Shown: piece after piece, positions 1-9,160 of the stretch
How positions within the stretch are numbered: position 1 is the stretch's first letter
How the letters are laid out: each line of letters opens with the position of its first letter
Assembly (NCBI GenBank): GCA_902381685.1
Contig: LR698958.1
Span: forward strand, 1,489,672 to 1,553,671
From: Lachnospiraceae bacterium
GTDB lineage: Bacteria > Bacillota > Clostridia > Lachnospirales > Lachnospiraceae
DNA: 64,000 bases
Reading direction: 5' to 3'
Made by a program: the position numbers and the translations under genes
The notes under the pieces: model-generated
What the model was told of the DNA's origin: nothing
Seen by the model: the letters and a program-made list of their open reading frames with translations, nothing else
Databases searched by the model: none

Positions 1-11
1 ATAAACAAAGC

Positions 12-43
12 AAAGCACGTTCCCCTAGTAAGAGCGTGCTTTT
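12..43 (-). terminator. hairpin at the end of rarA
   Basis: Eight-base arms AAAGCACG (12-19) and CGTGCTTT (35-42) flank a loop that contains the rarA stop codon (25-27). The minus-strand T tract is weak; on the plus strand the hairpin is followed by TTATTTTAT, so it may serve a convergent gene outside the window or both strands. Confidence 0.5.
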
Positions 44-1347
44 ATTTTATCCAAATATTCTTTTATCACTTTTTCATGCCCGTTTTCTGTAGGGTGATAG
101 AAAGTCTCCTCCTTTATCTCATCAGGAAGATACTGCTGTTTCACATAATGTTCCGGATAATCATGAGCATATTTATATCCTATGCCATGCCCCAAATTCC
201 CCGCTCCCTTATAATGGGAATCCTGCAAATGTGACGGAACCGTTGTCTTTTTCCTTTTTACATTATCCATCGCATTATTAATCGCCATGTAGGAAGCATT
301 ACTCTTTGGAGCGGACGCCACATACGTCACTGCCTGCGCTAAGATAATCCTCGCCTCGGGCATACCGATTCTCTCCACCGCCTGAGCAGCCGACACGGCC
401 ACCGTCAGCGCATTGGGATCTGCATTGCCCACATCTTCCGATGCGCAAATCATTATGCGCCTTGCAATAAATTTAATATCCTCTCCTGCATACAGCATCT
501 TCGCCAAATAATATACCGCCGCGTTCGGATCAGAGCCACGCATACTTTTAATAAATGCCGAAATCGTATCATAATGATTATCACCTGTTTTATCATAGCG
601 CACGACTCTCTTCTGAATACACTGCTCTGCCACTTCCAACGTGATATGTATTTTCCCGTCATCGCTTCGTGGAGTTGTCAGTATTCCCAGTTCTACGGCA
701 TTTAACGCATTTCTTGCATCTCCGCCGGAAATGTCTGAGAGAAATTCCAGCGCATCTTCATCTATCTCTGCGCGATAAGTTCCCATGCCTTTTTCTGTAT
801 CGTACACTGCACGTTTCAGCAAAATTTTTATATCTTCTCTTTCTAACGGTTTCAATTCAAATACGCTGGATCGGGAAATCAGCGCTCCATTTACCTCAAA
901 ATAAGGATTTTCTGTTGTTGCCCCGATTAAAATAACCGTACCGTCCTCCACAAACGGTAACAGATAATCCTGCTGCCCCTTATTAAACCGATGAATCTCA
1001 TCAATAAACAGAATTGTTCGCTTACCATACATTCCCAAGTTGTTTTTTGCCTGCTCAATTACGGCTTCCATATCTTTCTTACCTGCAATTGTTGCGTTCA
1101 TCTGCATAAACTCTGCGCTTGTCGTATTCGCAATTACCTTCGCCAGAGTTGTCTTTCCCGTTCCCGAAGGTCCATAAAAGATAATGGAACTTAATTTGTC
1201 TGCCCTGATGGCGCGATAGAGCAGCTTATCTTTCCCGATAATATGCTGCTGCCCTACTACCTCCTCCAGTTTTGTCGGGCGAAGTCGTGACGCTAACGGT
1301 GATTCTTTCTCTTTTGTGTTTTCCCGCATATATTCAAATAAATCCAT
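25..1347 (-). CDS. rarA: replication-associated recombination protein A (RarA/MgsA AAA+ ATPase)
   Basis: A 440-residue AAA+ ATPase of the clamp-loader class that acts at stalled replication forks. The Walker A motif GPSGTGKTT lies at residues 59-67 and Walker B ILFIDEIH at about 112-119. The C-terminal half has the tetramerisation region of the RarA/WRNIP1 family, including the GIGYKYAHDYPEHYVKQQY-type block near residue 385. Length matches the family (about 430-450). It is the last gene of a probable operon after tcdA, with a 10-base gap. The family assignment is clear from motif order and length; its role in this organism is taken from homologues. Confidence 0.95.
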   Translation of the reverse strand: MDLFEYMRENTKEKESPLASRLRPTKLEEVVGQQHIIGKDKLLYRAIRADKLSSIIFYGPSGTGKTTLAKVIANTTSAEFMQMNATIAGKKDMEAVIEQAKNNLGMYGKRTILFIDEIHRFNKGQQDYLLPFVEDGTVILIGATTENPYFEVNGALISRSSVFELKPLEREDIKILLKRAVYDTEKGMGTYRAEIDEDALEFLSDISGGDARNALNAVELGILTTPRSDDGKIHITLEVAEQCIQKRVVRYDKTGDNHYDTISAFIKSMRGSDPNAAVYYLAKMLYAGEDIKFIARRIMICASEDVGNADPNALTVAVSAAQAVERIGMPEARIILAQAVTYVASAPKSNASYMAINNAMDNVKRKKTTVPSHLQDSHYKGAGNLGHGIGYKYAHDYPEHYVKQQYLPDEIKEETFYHPTENGHEKVIKEYLDKIKARSY

Positions 1348-1357
1348 ATCGTTTCTC

Positions 1358-2086
1358 CTAAACTCCCGCCAATTCTCTTACCACTTCTCCTGCAATAATC
1401 AGTCCCGCCACAGGGGGAACAAACGATATGCTTCCCGGAAGAGAACGACGTTTTCCCATCTTTTCCTCAATCACTTTTCCCGAAGTATCTACAGGCTGTT
1501 CCTTTGAGTACAGCACTTTTAATTTTCGTATGCCCCTTGCCTTCAATTCTTTTCTCATCACTTTACAGAGCGGACAAACCGATGTTTTATATATGTCCGT
1601 AACTTCAAATCTCTCCGGGTGCAGTTTATTTCCCGTACCCATACTGCTGATTATCGGAATATTTTTCTCTTTTGCCATTTCAACCAGCACAAGTTTTGCC
1701 GTCACCGTATCAATGGCATCAATAATATAATCCACCTTTTCCGTAAACAATGTGTCTATATTCTCAGGTAATACAAACGTTTCATATGTCACCACTTCTA
1801 TCTCCGGACAAATATCTTTTATCCTGTCCCTCATGATTTCGGTTTTATATTTTCCTACCGTACTGTGATAGGCAATGGACTGTCTGTTAATGTTCGTCAT
1901 GGAAACTACGTCGTTGTCCACAAGAATCAGTTTGCCCACTCCGCTTCTTGCAAGCGCTTCTATACAGTGAGAGCCTACGCCTCCCACTCCGAAGACCATC
2001 ACCGAAGATTTTTTCAGTCTGGAAACTCCTTCTTCTCCGATTAACAATTCTGTTCTGGAATATTCATTTATCATTCTATTCTCCAA
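1358..2086 (-). CDS. tcdA: tRNA threonylcarbamoyladenosine dehydratase (E1-like, TcdA/CsdL)
   Basis: A 242-residue ThiF/MoeB/HesA-fold enzyme that dehydrates and cyclises t6A37 of ANN-decoding tRNAs to ct6A, using ATP. The nucleotide-binding loop GVGGVGSH is at 33-40, the family block DAIDT at about 123-127, and a CPLC motif at 171-174. The length fits the bacterial TcdA group rather than ThiF or MoeB, and no thiamine or molybdopterin genes are nearby. It lies between the deacetylase gene (6-base gap) and rarA (10-base gap), suggesting one transcript. Confidence 0.9.
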   Translation of the reverse strand: MENRMINEYSRTELLIGEEGVSRLKKSSVMVFGVGGVGSHCIEALARSGVGKLILVDNDVVSMTNINRQSIAYHSTVGKYKTEIMRDRIKDICPEIEVVTYETFVLPENIDTLFTEKVDYIIDAIDTVTAKLVLVEMAKEKNIPIISSMGTGNKLHPERFEVTDIYKTSVCPLCKVMRKELKARGIRKLKVLYSKEQPVDTSGKVIEEKMGKRRSLPGSISFVPPVAGLIIAGEVVRELAGV

Positions 2087-2092
2087 TCTATC

Positions 2093-2800
2093 CTAATCTA
2101 CTATAAGTTTATCCACCGTAACAAATTCATACCCTTCTTTCTGCAAAATATCAATAATCCGAAGGGCTGCATCGACCGAACTCTGATAGCAGTCGTGCAT
2201 TAATATAATATCATTTTCTTTTACCTCCGTCACTACTTTGTTGACAATTTCATCGCTGTTTTCCGTTGTCCAGTCCAGCGGATCCACGGACCATGTCACC
2301 GGAAAAACATTCATTCTTGCAACCAAATTTTTCTTCCAGCTTCCAAAAGGAGCGCGAAGATATTCCACATCTTTTTTCGTGACTTTTTCAATCGTCTGAT
2401 TTGTCTTTTCGATTTCCGTCACTGCCGCCTCATCTGACATTTTGCTGATATCCACATGATTATATGTATGATTTCCAATTAGATGCCCCTCTTCCTGCTC
2501 CCGCTTAATCAATTTGGGATTTTTCTCTGCCATTTTCCCTATCACAAAGAAACTGGCTTTCACATTTCTTTCCTTTAGTCCGTCCAACAGTTGAGGCGTA
2601 TACTTCTCGCTTGGTCCGTCGTCAAATGTAATCGCTATCTGTGGTTTTTCCGACAGTACCTTCCCTGTTTCTACCACCTTTTCTTTATGCAGGAAACTTA
2701 TCCCCAATGTCTGAAATAAAACTAACGTATACAGAAATCCACACAGACATAATAACTTCTTTATCTTCTTCACTTTATACAACCCTTTTTTCATCATCAT
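2093..2800 (-). CDS. polysaccharide deacetylase (NodB domain), membrane-anchored or secreted
   Basis: A 235-residue carbohydrate esterase family 4 protein. An N-terminal signal or anchor segment (about 14-36) precedes the NodB domain. Catalytic motifs are visible: TFDDGP with D60/D61, HTYNH with the metal-binding H111 and H115, RAPFG near 150, WSVDPLDW and LMHD near the C-terminus. Likely substrates are peptidoglycan or other extracellular amino sugars; the substrate cannot be read from sequence. No good ribosome site precedes the three consecutive ATG-like codons, so the exact start is uncertain by a few residues. Separated from the upstream flavin reductase gene by a terminator. Confidence 0.88.
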   Translation of the reverse strand: MMMKKGLYKVKKIKKLLCLCGFLYTLVLFQTLGISFLHKEKVVETGKVLSEKPQIAITFDDGPSEKYTPQLLDGLKERNVKASFFVIGKMAEKNPKLIKREQEEGHLIGNHTYNHVDISKMSDEAAVTEIEKTNQTIEKVTKKDVEYLRAPFGSWKKNLVARMNVFPVTWSVDPLDWTTENSDEIVNKVVTEVKENDIILMHDCYQSSVDAALRIIDILQKEGYEFVTVDKLIVD

Positions 2801-2847
2801 ACTCTATAAAGAATATGAAGCCATTGTATAAAACTTTCTCTTCATAA

Positions 2848-2876
2848 CGAAAATAACAGGCTGTTACACCTGTTAT
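2848..2876 (-). terminator. terminator after flavin reductase gene
   Basis: On the minus strand ATAACAGG and CCTGTTAT form an 8-bp stem (2869-2876 with 2853-2860), followed by TTTCGTT. It lies directly after the stop codon of the flavin reductase gene. Confidence 0.65.
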
Positions 2877-2877
2877 C

Positions 2878-3450
2878 TTACTTCTTCTTTTTCTTTCTGA
2901 CACTATATCCAAATGTCCCAAGCAGATTTCCGACACCATAGTATTCTCCGTGAGAATATACAAGCGGTTTCGCCTTTGACAACTCGAATTTATTTTTCTC
3001 ATTCAAATATCTTTCATCAATGTTGACCGCCACCACGTCTGCCAGAAACATGTGATGTGAGCCTAACTCTTCAATCTTTCTCACTTTGCATTCAATATTG
3101 ACCGGACTTTCCTTTATGAGAGGTGCATTGATGATACTTGCTTTCTCTTCCGTCAGTTTCATTTCCTTAAATTTATCCACATCTCTTCCGGAACGGACTC
3201 CGCAATAGTCTGTCGCATAGGCCAGTTTTTCTGTTGTGAGATTTACAACAAATTCTCCAGTTCTTTTTAAAATGTCATAAGAATATCTTTCCGGTCGAAC
3301 GGAAATCGACAGCATTGGCGGATTTGTGCAAACCGTCCCCGCCCATGCCACTGTTATAATATTGGATTTTCCTTCCCCGTCCGCCATACTAACCATAACT
3401 GCAGGCAGCGGATATAACATATTTCCTGCTTTCCATGTCTGTTTTGCCAT
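2878..3450 (-). CDS. flavin reductase family protein (flavoredoxin-like, FMN split barrel)
   Basis: A 190-residue protein of the flavin reductase/flavoredoxin family, which binds FMN in a split beta-barrel and passes electrons from NAD(P)H or a partner redox protein. Family features are the N-terminal LYPLPAVMVS, the block TVAWAGTVCTNPPMLSISVRP, and YDILKRTGEFVVNL. The tail ends in a run of lysines. It starts 9 bases after the pyrophosphatase stop codon and is probably cotranscribed with it. The electron partner is unknown. Confidence 0.85.
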   Translation of the reverse strand: MAKQTWKAGNMLYPLPAVMVSMADGEGKSNIITVAWAGTVCTNPPMLSISVRPERYSYDILKRTGEFVVNLTTEKLAYATDYCGVRSGRDVDKFKEMKLTEEKASIINAPLIKESPVNIECKVRKIEELGSHHMFLADVVAVNIDERYLNEKNKFELSKAKPLVYSHGEYYGVGNLLGTFGYSVRKKKKK

Positions 3451-3459
3451 TTTTTCTCC

Positions 3460-5121
3460 TTAACTCTGCAATGATACTACAATTGCCGGTATTAACTGTT
3501 TCTTACGGGAAACAACTCCTTTTAAAATAATATCTTCCGTATCTGCCGACAAATCAAACGCCTCCAGCACAAGATTCCTTGCATTATTTCCGACACAGAG
3601 CAGTTCTGTCGCTTCCTCTATAATGTTTGTCAACATAATAAACATCATATCGATTCCTTTTTCCACAAGTGCGGTTTTTAAATACGGTAAAATACGTTGT
3701 TTAATCTCTTCCAGTTCTTCCCTGCTCATTGAGTTAATCTGACCTACGCCAAAGTCAACTCCGCTTACCTCGAACTTTTTAAAGTCCTGGAAACAGATTT
3801 CTTTTGCTGTCTTATTGACAAGATTACTTCCGGCTTTAAACATATTACCCGCAAGTTCTTCAATATCAATATGAGCAATCTCCGCAAGTTCTCTTCCGGC
3901 TTTCTCGTCCACTGCCGTGCATGTTGGCGAGCGGAACATAAGTGTGTCAGAAGTTATTGCCGAACAGAGAAGTCCCGCTGTCGTCTCATCAATCTCCACA
4001 TGATTTTCCAAATACATCTGATATACAATTGTTGCCGTACAGCCTACCGGCTGATTTCTAAAGTATACGGGACCTACCGTCTCTATTCCTGTTCCCAAGC
4101 GGTGATGGTCGATAATCTCCAGTATATCCGCTTCCTCTATTCCGTCAACCGCCTGCGTTTTCTCATTGTGGTCTACAAGAATAAGCTGTTTTTTCTTTGC
4201 GTCCAACAAACGCCTGCGGGAAATAAATCCGACAAACCTGCCGTGTTTGTCGATGACAGGGAAATCGCGGTAACGTTTTTTCGTCATCACTTCCTTAATA
4301 TCGTCAATGTAATCACTTGTCTTAAATGCAGTGAAATTTTCTTTTGTCATAAAATGCTTTACCGGAATACTCTGGTTAATCAATCTCGCCACCGTAAACG
4401 TATCATGAGGGGTGCGGATAATGACACAACTTCTCTCTTCGGCAATCTTTTTAATTGTTTTGGATACCGTTGCGTTCTGACACACGACAAGACAACTTGC
4501 GTCCATCTCCAAAGCACATAACTGTGATTCATAACGGTTTCCCAAGATAACCAAATCGTCCTGCTCAATGAAATTTTCCATCAACTCAGGGCTTGATGCA
4601 GCGATAACCACTTTTCCTTTAATGAAATACGCATGTTCATTCCCGATCACAATCTCTCCGTCCAATGTATTTGCTATACTTCTGTACTGTGTTCTCGCAG
4701 ATGCCAAAATATTACTGTCATACACTTCCATATATGATGTGGCAATATCTCCTATTGTAATCAAACCTTCCAGTTCACCGTTCGCCGTAACCGGCATCGT
4801 CTTCGCATTGTTCTCTTTCATCAACGCCCAGACTTTCTTAATGGAAACACTGCTCTCCACACCCGACATCTTATTAATGTCAATGTCTTTTACCTGCGTC
4901 TGGACATTGTTCAGCAGCCCCGGAGGCGTCACTCCAAAACGTTTTAACACATACTGTGTCTCTTCGTTAATCTGCCCTGCTCTTTTAGCGACATAGTCAT
5001 CTCCCGTAATCTGCTTTTTTAAATTCGCATATGCCAGTGCGGAACAAATAGAATCCGTGTCAGGATTCTTATGCCCTACCACATACACTTTTCTTCCTCT
5101 CTTACTTTCCATAAACTCCAT
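3460..5121 (-). CDS. ppaC: manganese-dependent inorganic pyrophosphatase, family II, with CBS-DRTGG-CBS insert
   Basis: A DHH-superfamily pyrophosphatase that hydrolyses PPi to phosphate in the cytosol. From the chosen start (553 residues): GHKNPDTD metal site at 16-23, first CBS about 70-135, DRTGG region about 150-250, second CBS about 250-310, VDHNE near 316 and the DHH motif at 338-340, then a DHHA2 domain. In studied members the insert binds adenine nucleotides and diadenosine polyphosphates and tunes activity. The start at 5121 is chosen because GAGGAG sits 8 bases upstream; the frame stays open 27 codons further 5' without a ribosome site. Confidence 0.93.
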   Translation of the reverse strand: MEFMESKRGRKVYVVGHKNPDTDSICSALAYANLKKQITGDDYVAKRAGQINEETQYVLKRFGVTPPGLLNNVQTQVKDIDINKMSGVESSVSIKKVWALMKENNAKTMPVTANGELEGLITIGDIATSYMEVYDSNILASARTQYRSIANTLDGEIVIGNEHAYFIKGKVVIAASSPELMENFIEQDDLVILGNRYESQLCALEMDASCLVVCQNATVSKTIKKIAEERSCVIIRTPHDTFTVARLINQSIPVKHFMTKENFTAFKTSDYIDDIKEVMTKKRYRDFPVIDKHGRFVGFISRRRLLDAKKKQLILVDHNEKTQAVDGIEEADILEIIDHHRLGTGIETVGPVYFRNQPVGCTATIVYQMYLENHVEIDETTAGLLCSAITSDTLMFRSPTCTAVDEKAGRELAEIAHIDIEELAGNMFKAGSNLVNKTAKEICFQDFKKFEVSGVDFGVGQINSMSREELEEIKQRILPYLKTALVEKGIDMMFIMLTNIIEEATELLCVGNNARNLVLEAFDLSADTEDIILKGVVSRKKQLIPAIVVSLQS

Positions 5122-5152
5122 ATTCACTCCTCGTCTCAATTGTTCTCGAAAG

Positions 5153-5191
5153 TGAAAAGAAACAGTCAAAGAACATACTTCCATGACTGTT
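5153..5191 (-). terminator. terminator after S1 protein gene
   Basis: Minus-strand stem AACAGTCA / TGACTGTT (5184-5191 with 5161-5168), followed by TCTTTTC. It separates the S1 gene from the pyrophosphatase gene. Confidence 0.7.
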
Positions 5192-5215
5192 TTCTTAGCC
5201 AAATCAACTTATTTT

Positions 5216-5884
5216 CTACAGTTGAATATTTTTAAATAAATCTCCTAAACTTGTGCCGATTTCCTCCGCTTTAGGGATTTCCACTTCCTCTACAACTTCC
5301 TCTTCCGGTTCAATCAGCGCTTTCATGCTAAGGCTGATTTTACCGTCCTTAATTCCGATCACTTTAACCGTAACCGCGTCGCCTGCTGACAATACATCTT
5401 TAGGTGATTTGATACGTTTGTCGGAAATCTGGGAAATATGTACAAGTCCTGACAAATCATTTTCCAAACGGACGAACGCACCGTAAGTCTGTAATGATTC
5501 TACCGTACCTTCCAAAACACTTCCCACTTCCACGGCGCTCAGTCTGCGTGCTTTTTCCTTATTTTCTTTTTCCTTTAAAATTTCTCTGGCAGATAATACC
5601 AGTTTATTCTCCGCCTGATCCACGTCAATAACGCGCACTTCCAGTTCTTTTAATAAGTACGATTCCACATTCTCCACATATGAAAGAGAAAGACGGGAAA
5701 CAGGAATAAATCCTCTGATTCCTTCAATATAAGCAATTGCTCCGCCATTTACAATTCCTTCTACCTTAACAGAAAGAGTTGTTCCTTCTTCCATATAACG
5801 TTTGACAATATTCCACGGATTTGCCACATCAAACTGATCTTCATAATCTGCCATAGTTTCTGTCTGTAATTGTTCTTCGCTCAT
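5216..5884 (-). CDS. S1 RNA-binding domain protein (ribosomal protein S1 homologue)
   Basis: A 222-residue protein with two S1 (OB-fold) domains, at about 33-100 and 115-190. Each shows the typical G.V..I...GAFV./I.G..G.I/VH..Q pattern, for example GAIAYIEGIRGFIPVSRLS and YGAFVRLENDLSGLVHISQI. It is much shorter than four- to six-domain S1 and resembles the short Firmicute S1-like proteins that bind mRNA or ribosomes. The C-terminus is acidic and ends in a short hydrophobic helix. It appears to be transcribed alone. Confidence 0.85.
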   Translation of the reverse strand: MSEEQLQTETMADYEDQFDVANPWNIVKRYMEEGTTLSVKVEGIVNGGAIAYIEGIRGFIPVSRLSLSYVENVESYLLKELEVRVIDVDQAENKLVLSAREILKEKENKEKARRLSAVEVGSVLEGTVESLQTYGAFVRLENDLSGLVHISQISDKRIKSPKDVLSAGDAVTVKVIGIKDGKISLSMKALIEPEEEVVEEVEIPKAEEIGTSLGDLFKNIQL

Positions 5885-5954
5885 AATACACCTCTTCTTT
5901 TTATCGCTTCATTCTATTTAGTAGTATACCACGAATGCACTCTAAATTGCACCC

Positions 5955-7226
5955 CTACTTTTTCTTTTCACGTTCTTTTACAATCATAACTATCTGATAA
6001 ACACAATATGGTATCACGGATATCGAACCTGCAACTAAGAAAAATGGTATCGTAAACACAATAATAACTATTTTCATTGCCAGTGACAACTTACTGATGA
6101 CTTTCAAAAAAAGATACACTCCGTTAATCACTCCCGCTATCAGTAAGCCGCCCAAAAAACCAAATTGAAGTACAAACAGCGCCCTGTTTCCCCAGAGCCA
6201 CACTTCCACTTCCATATTTGATAACTCCTGATGAAGTTTAAGTCCCATAGCCCCATAAATAATAAAACCAATCGCATATCCAAAAGCTATCCAAAGCAGA
6301 TAGTTCATTCTTTGTCTTCGTCTGTATTTTTTTCTGCCGTCAAAAAATTTTAAATCCGGTTTTTCTTTATATAACTGGTTTTCTTCCCACTGCACACTTT
6401 CTGTCGCACTCTGCTCTTCCTCTTCTTGTCCGTCCAGAACAGCCAGAAGTTTTTTGGCATTTTCCACATAGTATGTACGATTTCCATGTTGTAAAACGAA
6501 TTGACAATATTCTTTTGCTTTATCTGCATTTCCTCTTCCAAACTCTGCTCTTGCCATTAGCATATATACGGAAACTTTCTGAAGCATTCGGGTCATGTCG
6601 GAAGTACATTCCAAAATCAATTTATCATAGATTGCATAATCTCTCCGATGAACGGCCACCTGCAAGTCCATATATTTTATCTGCTGAATAATCAATTTTC
6701 TTTCCATTGCTTTGGCATTTCCCAGTCTCCTTTCAAAGACACCTTTCACTTTTGCCAATTGTTGCTCGTCATTCTTACAGGAAAAATACATTCTCATAAA
6801 ATCATAGTAACTCAACTCAAATCGGGGAGGCAAGTCAGAAAAATCTATTTGATTCATCAATTCATATGCCGAATCTTCATATCCCTGCATAAGGAGAGCG
6901 GTAGAAATCTGAATACTGTACAAACTTTTTATTCGTTCTTTTTTTGTTTTTGCACGAAAATATTCATATATTTCCTTAAAACGAAACGGATCGCACTCTT
7001 CGTATAAAACATCTTGTATTTTCTTCATCTGATTTCTTTTCCAAAATCTAAAACCAAGTTCCAATCCCAATACAACAATCGTAAAAAGCCACCACGTTCC
7101 GTTTATATCACCAGTTCTAAATAATTCGCACCCCGTAAAAAACAACCAGGCAACGACAATAATATAAATCGCTGCAGTTCCAAAACGCACTTGTTTTCTA
7201 TATGTTTCCGCCCATTTTTTATCCAT
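5955..7226 (-). CDS. uncharacterised membrane protein with a central helical-repeat region
   Basis: A 423-residue protein of unknown function. Hydrophobic segments are at about 17-33 and 43-58, then a long soluble region (about 60-290) rich in alternating helices with TPR-like spacing (for example ALLMQGYEDSAYELMNQ and AEFGRGNADKAKEYCQFVL). An acidic linker (about 265-285) and three or four further membrane segments (about 310-415) follow, ending in EREKKK. It is the last gene of the methyltransferase-hslO-nadE group, 18 bases after nadE. The helical repeats suggest a scaffold or interaction role; this is inference. Confidence 0.7.
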   Translation of the reverse strand: MDKKWAETYRKQVRFGTAAIYIIVVAWLFFTGCELFRTGDINGTWWLFTIVVLGLELGFRFWKRNQMKKIQDVLYEECDPFRFKEIYEYFRAKTKKERIKSLYSIQISTALLMQGYEDSAYELMNQIDFSDLPPRFELSYYDFMRMYFSCKNDEQQLAKVKGVFERRLGNAKAMERKLIIQQIKYMDLQVAVHRRDYAIYDKLILECTSDMTRMLQKVSVYMLMARAEFGRGNADKAKEYCQFVLQHGNRTYYVENAKKLLAVLDGQEEEEQSATESVQWEENQLYKEKPDLKFFDGRKKYRRRQRMNYLLWIAFGYAIGFIIYGAMGLKLHQELSNMEVEVWLWGNRALFVLQFGFLGGLLIAGVINGVYLFLKVISKLSLAMKIVIIVFTIPFFLVAGSISVIPYCVYQIVMIVKEREKKK

Positions 7227-7244
7227 TGATACCCAGCTCCTTTT

Positions 7245-9158
7245 TTACAACCGCTCTAACTCCTCTAACCAAATTGTTACACACGCATCACTCGGCATTC
7301 TCAAATCACCTCTTGGCGATAAACCTACCGTTCCCACTTTTGGTCCGTCCGGCAGGCATGAGCGCTTAAACTGCTGTGTGAAGAAACGTCTGCAAAAACT
7401 CTTCAGCCATTTTAAAATTGTCTCATCTTCATAAACGCCCGCAAATGCTTTTCTCGCAAGACGATATATTTTGGAAGGTTCGTATCCGTAACGAAGCATG
7501 TAATACAGATAGAAATCATGCAGTTCGTAAGGACCTACCAAATCTTCCGTTTTCTGCTCAATTTCTCCTTCTTTTGCAGGGAGCAGTTCAGGGCTGATTG
7601 GCGTATCTAAAATATCAAATAATGCTTTTTTCAACGTTTCATCTTCACATTCCACTGCACAGTGTTTTACGATAAACCGCACAAATGTTTTCGGAATGGA
7701 AGAATTCACTCCGTACATGGACATATGATCGCCGTTATACGTTGCCCAGCCAAGCGCCAGTTCCGACATATCTCCCGTTCCGATTACCATACCGTTTTCC
7801 ATGTTTGCAATATCCATTAAAACCTGCGTTCTCTCTCTGGCCTGTGCGTTCTCATAAGTTGTATCAAAAAGGTCTTCTCTCTGGCCGATATCTTTAAAGT
7901 GATTTCTGACCGCCTCCTGAATGGAGATTTCTCTAAGAGTTACACCCAGTTTCTCAATAAGAACACAGGCATTCTGATATGTTCTGTCCGTTGTCCCAAA
8001 GCAAGGCATTGTCACTGCAGTGATATTTTTTCTGTCAATGCCGAGCATATCAAATGTTTTTACTGCCACAAGCAATGCCAATGTGGAATCCAAACCTCCC
8101 GATACGCCTATAACAACATTTCGGCAATTTGTGTGCTGAAGACGTTTCTTCAATCCTAACGCCTGAATCATTAAAATTTCCTCGCAGCACTCATCTCTTT
8201 CTTTTTCATCTTCAGGAATAAACGGCATCTGCGAAATACTTCTTGTCAATTCCGTCTCTTCCTTTTCAATTTCAAAAGGTACCGTAACCAAGAAATGTTT
8301 CCCGCTCATCTGTTGGAAAGTTGTGTTCTTTCTTCTCTCGTTCAGCAGACGATGCACATCTATCTCCGAATAAATCACATCGTTCATATATCGTCTTGAT
8401 TCTTTCAGCACCATTCCATTTTCTGCAATAATGTTATGTCCGCCAAAAACTAAATCTGTCGTGGATTCTCCCGCGCCTGCATTGGCGTACACATACCCTG
8501 CGATCATTCGTGCGGACTGTCCCGAAATCAGAGAAGTTCTGTACCCGTCTTTTCCGTAAGTTTCACTGCTGGCCGAACAGTTGACGAGAATTGTCGCTCC
8601 CGCCGTCGCTGCCATAATACTTGGCGGAATAGGTGACCAGACGTCCTCACAGATTTCCGCTGATACAATCAACTCTTCCATATTTTTCGCCTTAAAAAGA
8701 ATCTGCGGTCCAAATGCGACCTGCTCTCCCTCATACAAAATAACTCTCGCCTCTTCCGGCCCCGCCTGAAATGTTCTCATCTCATAGAATTCGGAATAAT
8801 TCGGCAAAAATGTTTTTGTCACCAGCCCGATGATTTTCCCACGGTTTAACGCTGCCGCCACATTATATAATTTTCCATTAATCGCTAACGGAACACCTAC
8901 AAACACTAGCGCATCTTTATCTTTCGTGTACTCCGCAATTTCATTTAACGCTTCTTTTGAACGCTCCAATAAAATATCCTGGAAAAACAAATCTCCACAA
9001 GTATATCCCGTCACACAAAGTTCCGGGAAAACGACTATTTTAGCCCCGTTGGCAACCGTCTCATCAATCAGTTTGCAAATCTGTTCCGTATTGTAAGAAA
9101 TATCTGCCACCCTAATGTCCGGTGTTGCCGCTGCTACTTTTACAAACCCCTGTTTCAT
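7245..9158 (-). CDS. nadE: glutamine-dependent NAD+ synthetase
   Basis: A 637-residue two-domain enzyme that converts deamido-NAD+ to NAD+ using glutamine as ammonia source and ATP. The N-terminal nitrilase-type glutaminase shows the catalytic triad E46 (FPELCVTGY), K115 (VTKTFLPNY) and C170 (SAEICEDVW). The C-terminal synthetase has the P-loop-like SGGLDSTL at 353-360 and GTGDMSELALGW near 475. Length fits glutaminase-fused NadE. It begins 2 bases after the hslO stop codon, so it is translated from the same mRNA. Confidence 0.97.
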   Translation of the reverse strand: MKQGFVKVAAATPDIRVADISYNTEQICKLIDETVANGAKIVVFPELCVTGYTCGDLFFQDILLERSKEALNEIAEYTKDKDALVFVGVPLAINGKLYNVAAALNRGKIIGLVTKTFLPNYSEFYEMRTFQAGPEEARVILYEGEQVAFGPQILFKAKNMEELIVSAEICEDVWSPIPPSIMAATAGATILVNCSASSETYGKDGYRTSLISGQSARMIAGYVYANAGAGESTTDLVFGGHNIIAENGMVLKESRRYMNDVIYSEIDVHRLLNERRKNTTFQQMSGKHFLVTVPFEIEKEETELTRSISQMPFIPEDEKERDECCEEILMIQALGLKKRLQHTNCRNVVIGVSGGLDSTLALLVAVKTFDMLGIDRKNITAVTMPCFGTTDRTYQNACVLIEKLGVTLREISIQEAVRNHFKDIGQREDLFDTTYENAQARERTQVLMDIANMENGMVIGTGDMSELALGWATYNGDHMSMYGVNSSIPKTFVRFIVKHCAVECEDETLKKALFDILDTPISPELLPAKEGEIEQKTEDLVGPYELHDFYLYYMLRYGYEPSKIYRLARKAFAGVYEDETILKWLKSFCRRFFTQQFKRSCLPDGPKVGTVGLSPRGDLRMPSDACVTIWLEELERL

Positions 9159-9160
9159 TT

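Noticed and set aside
3871..4521. A 216-codon plus-strand frame opposite the pyrophosphatase gene
   Set aside because: Shadow of a well-supported gene; no family resemblance, rich in residues typical of antisense frames.
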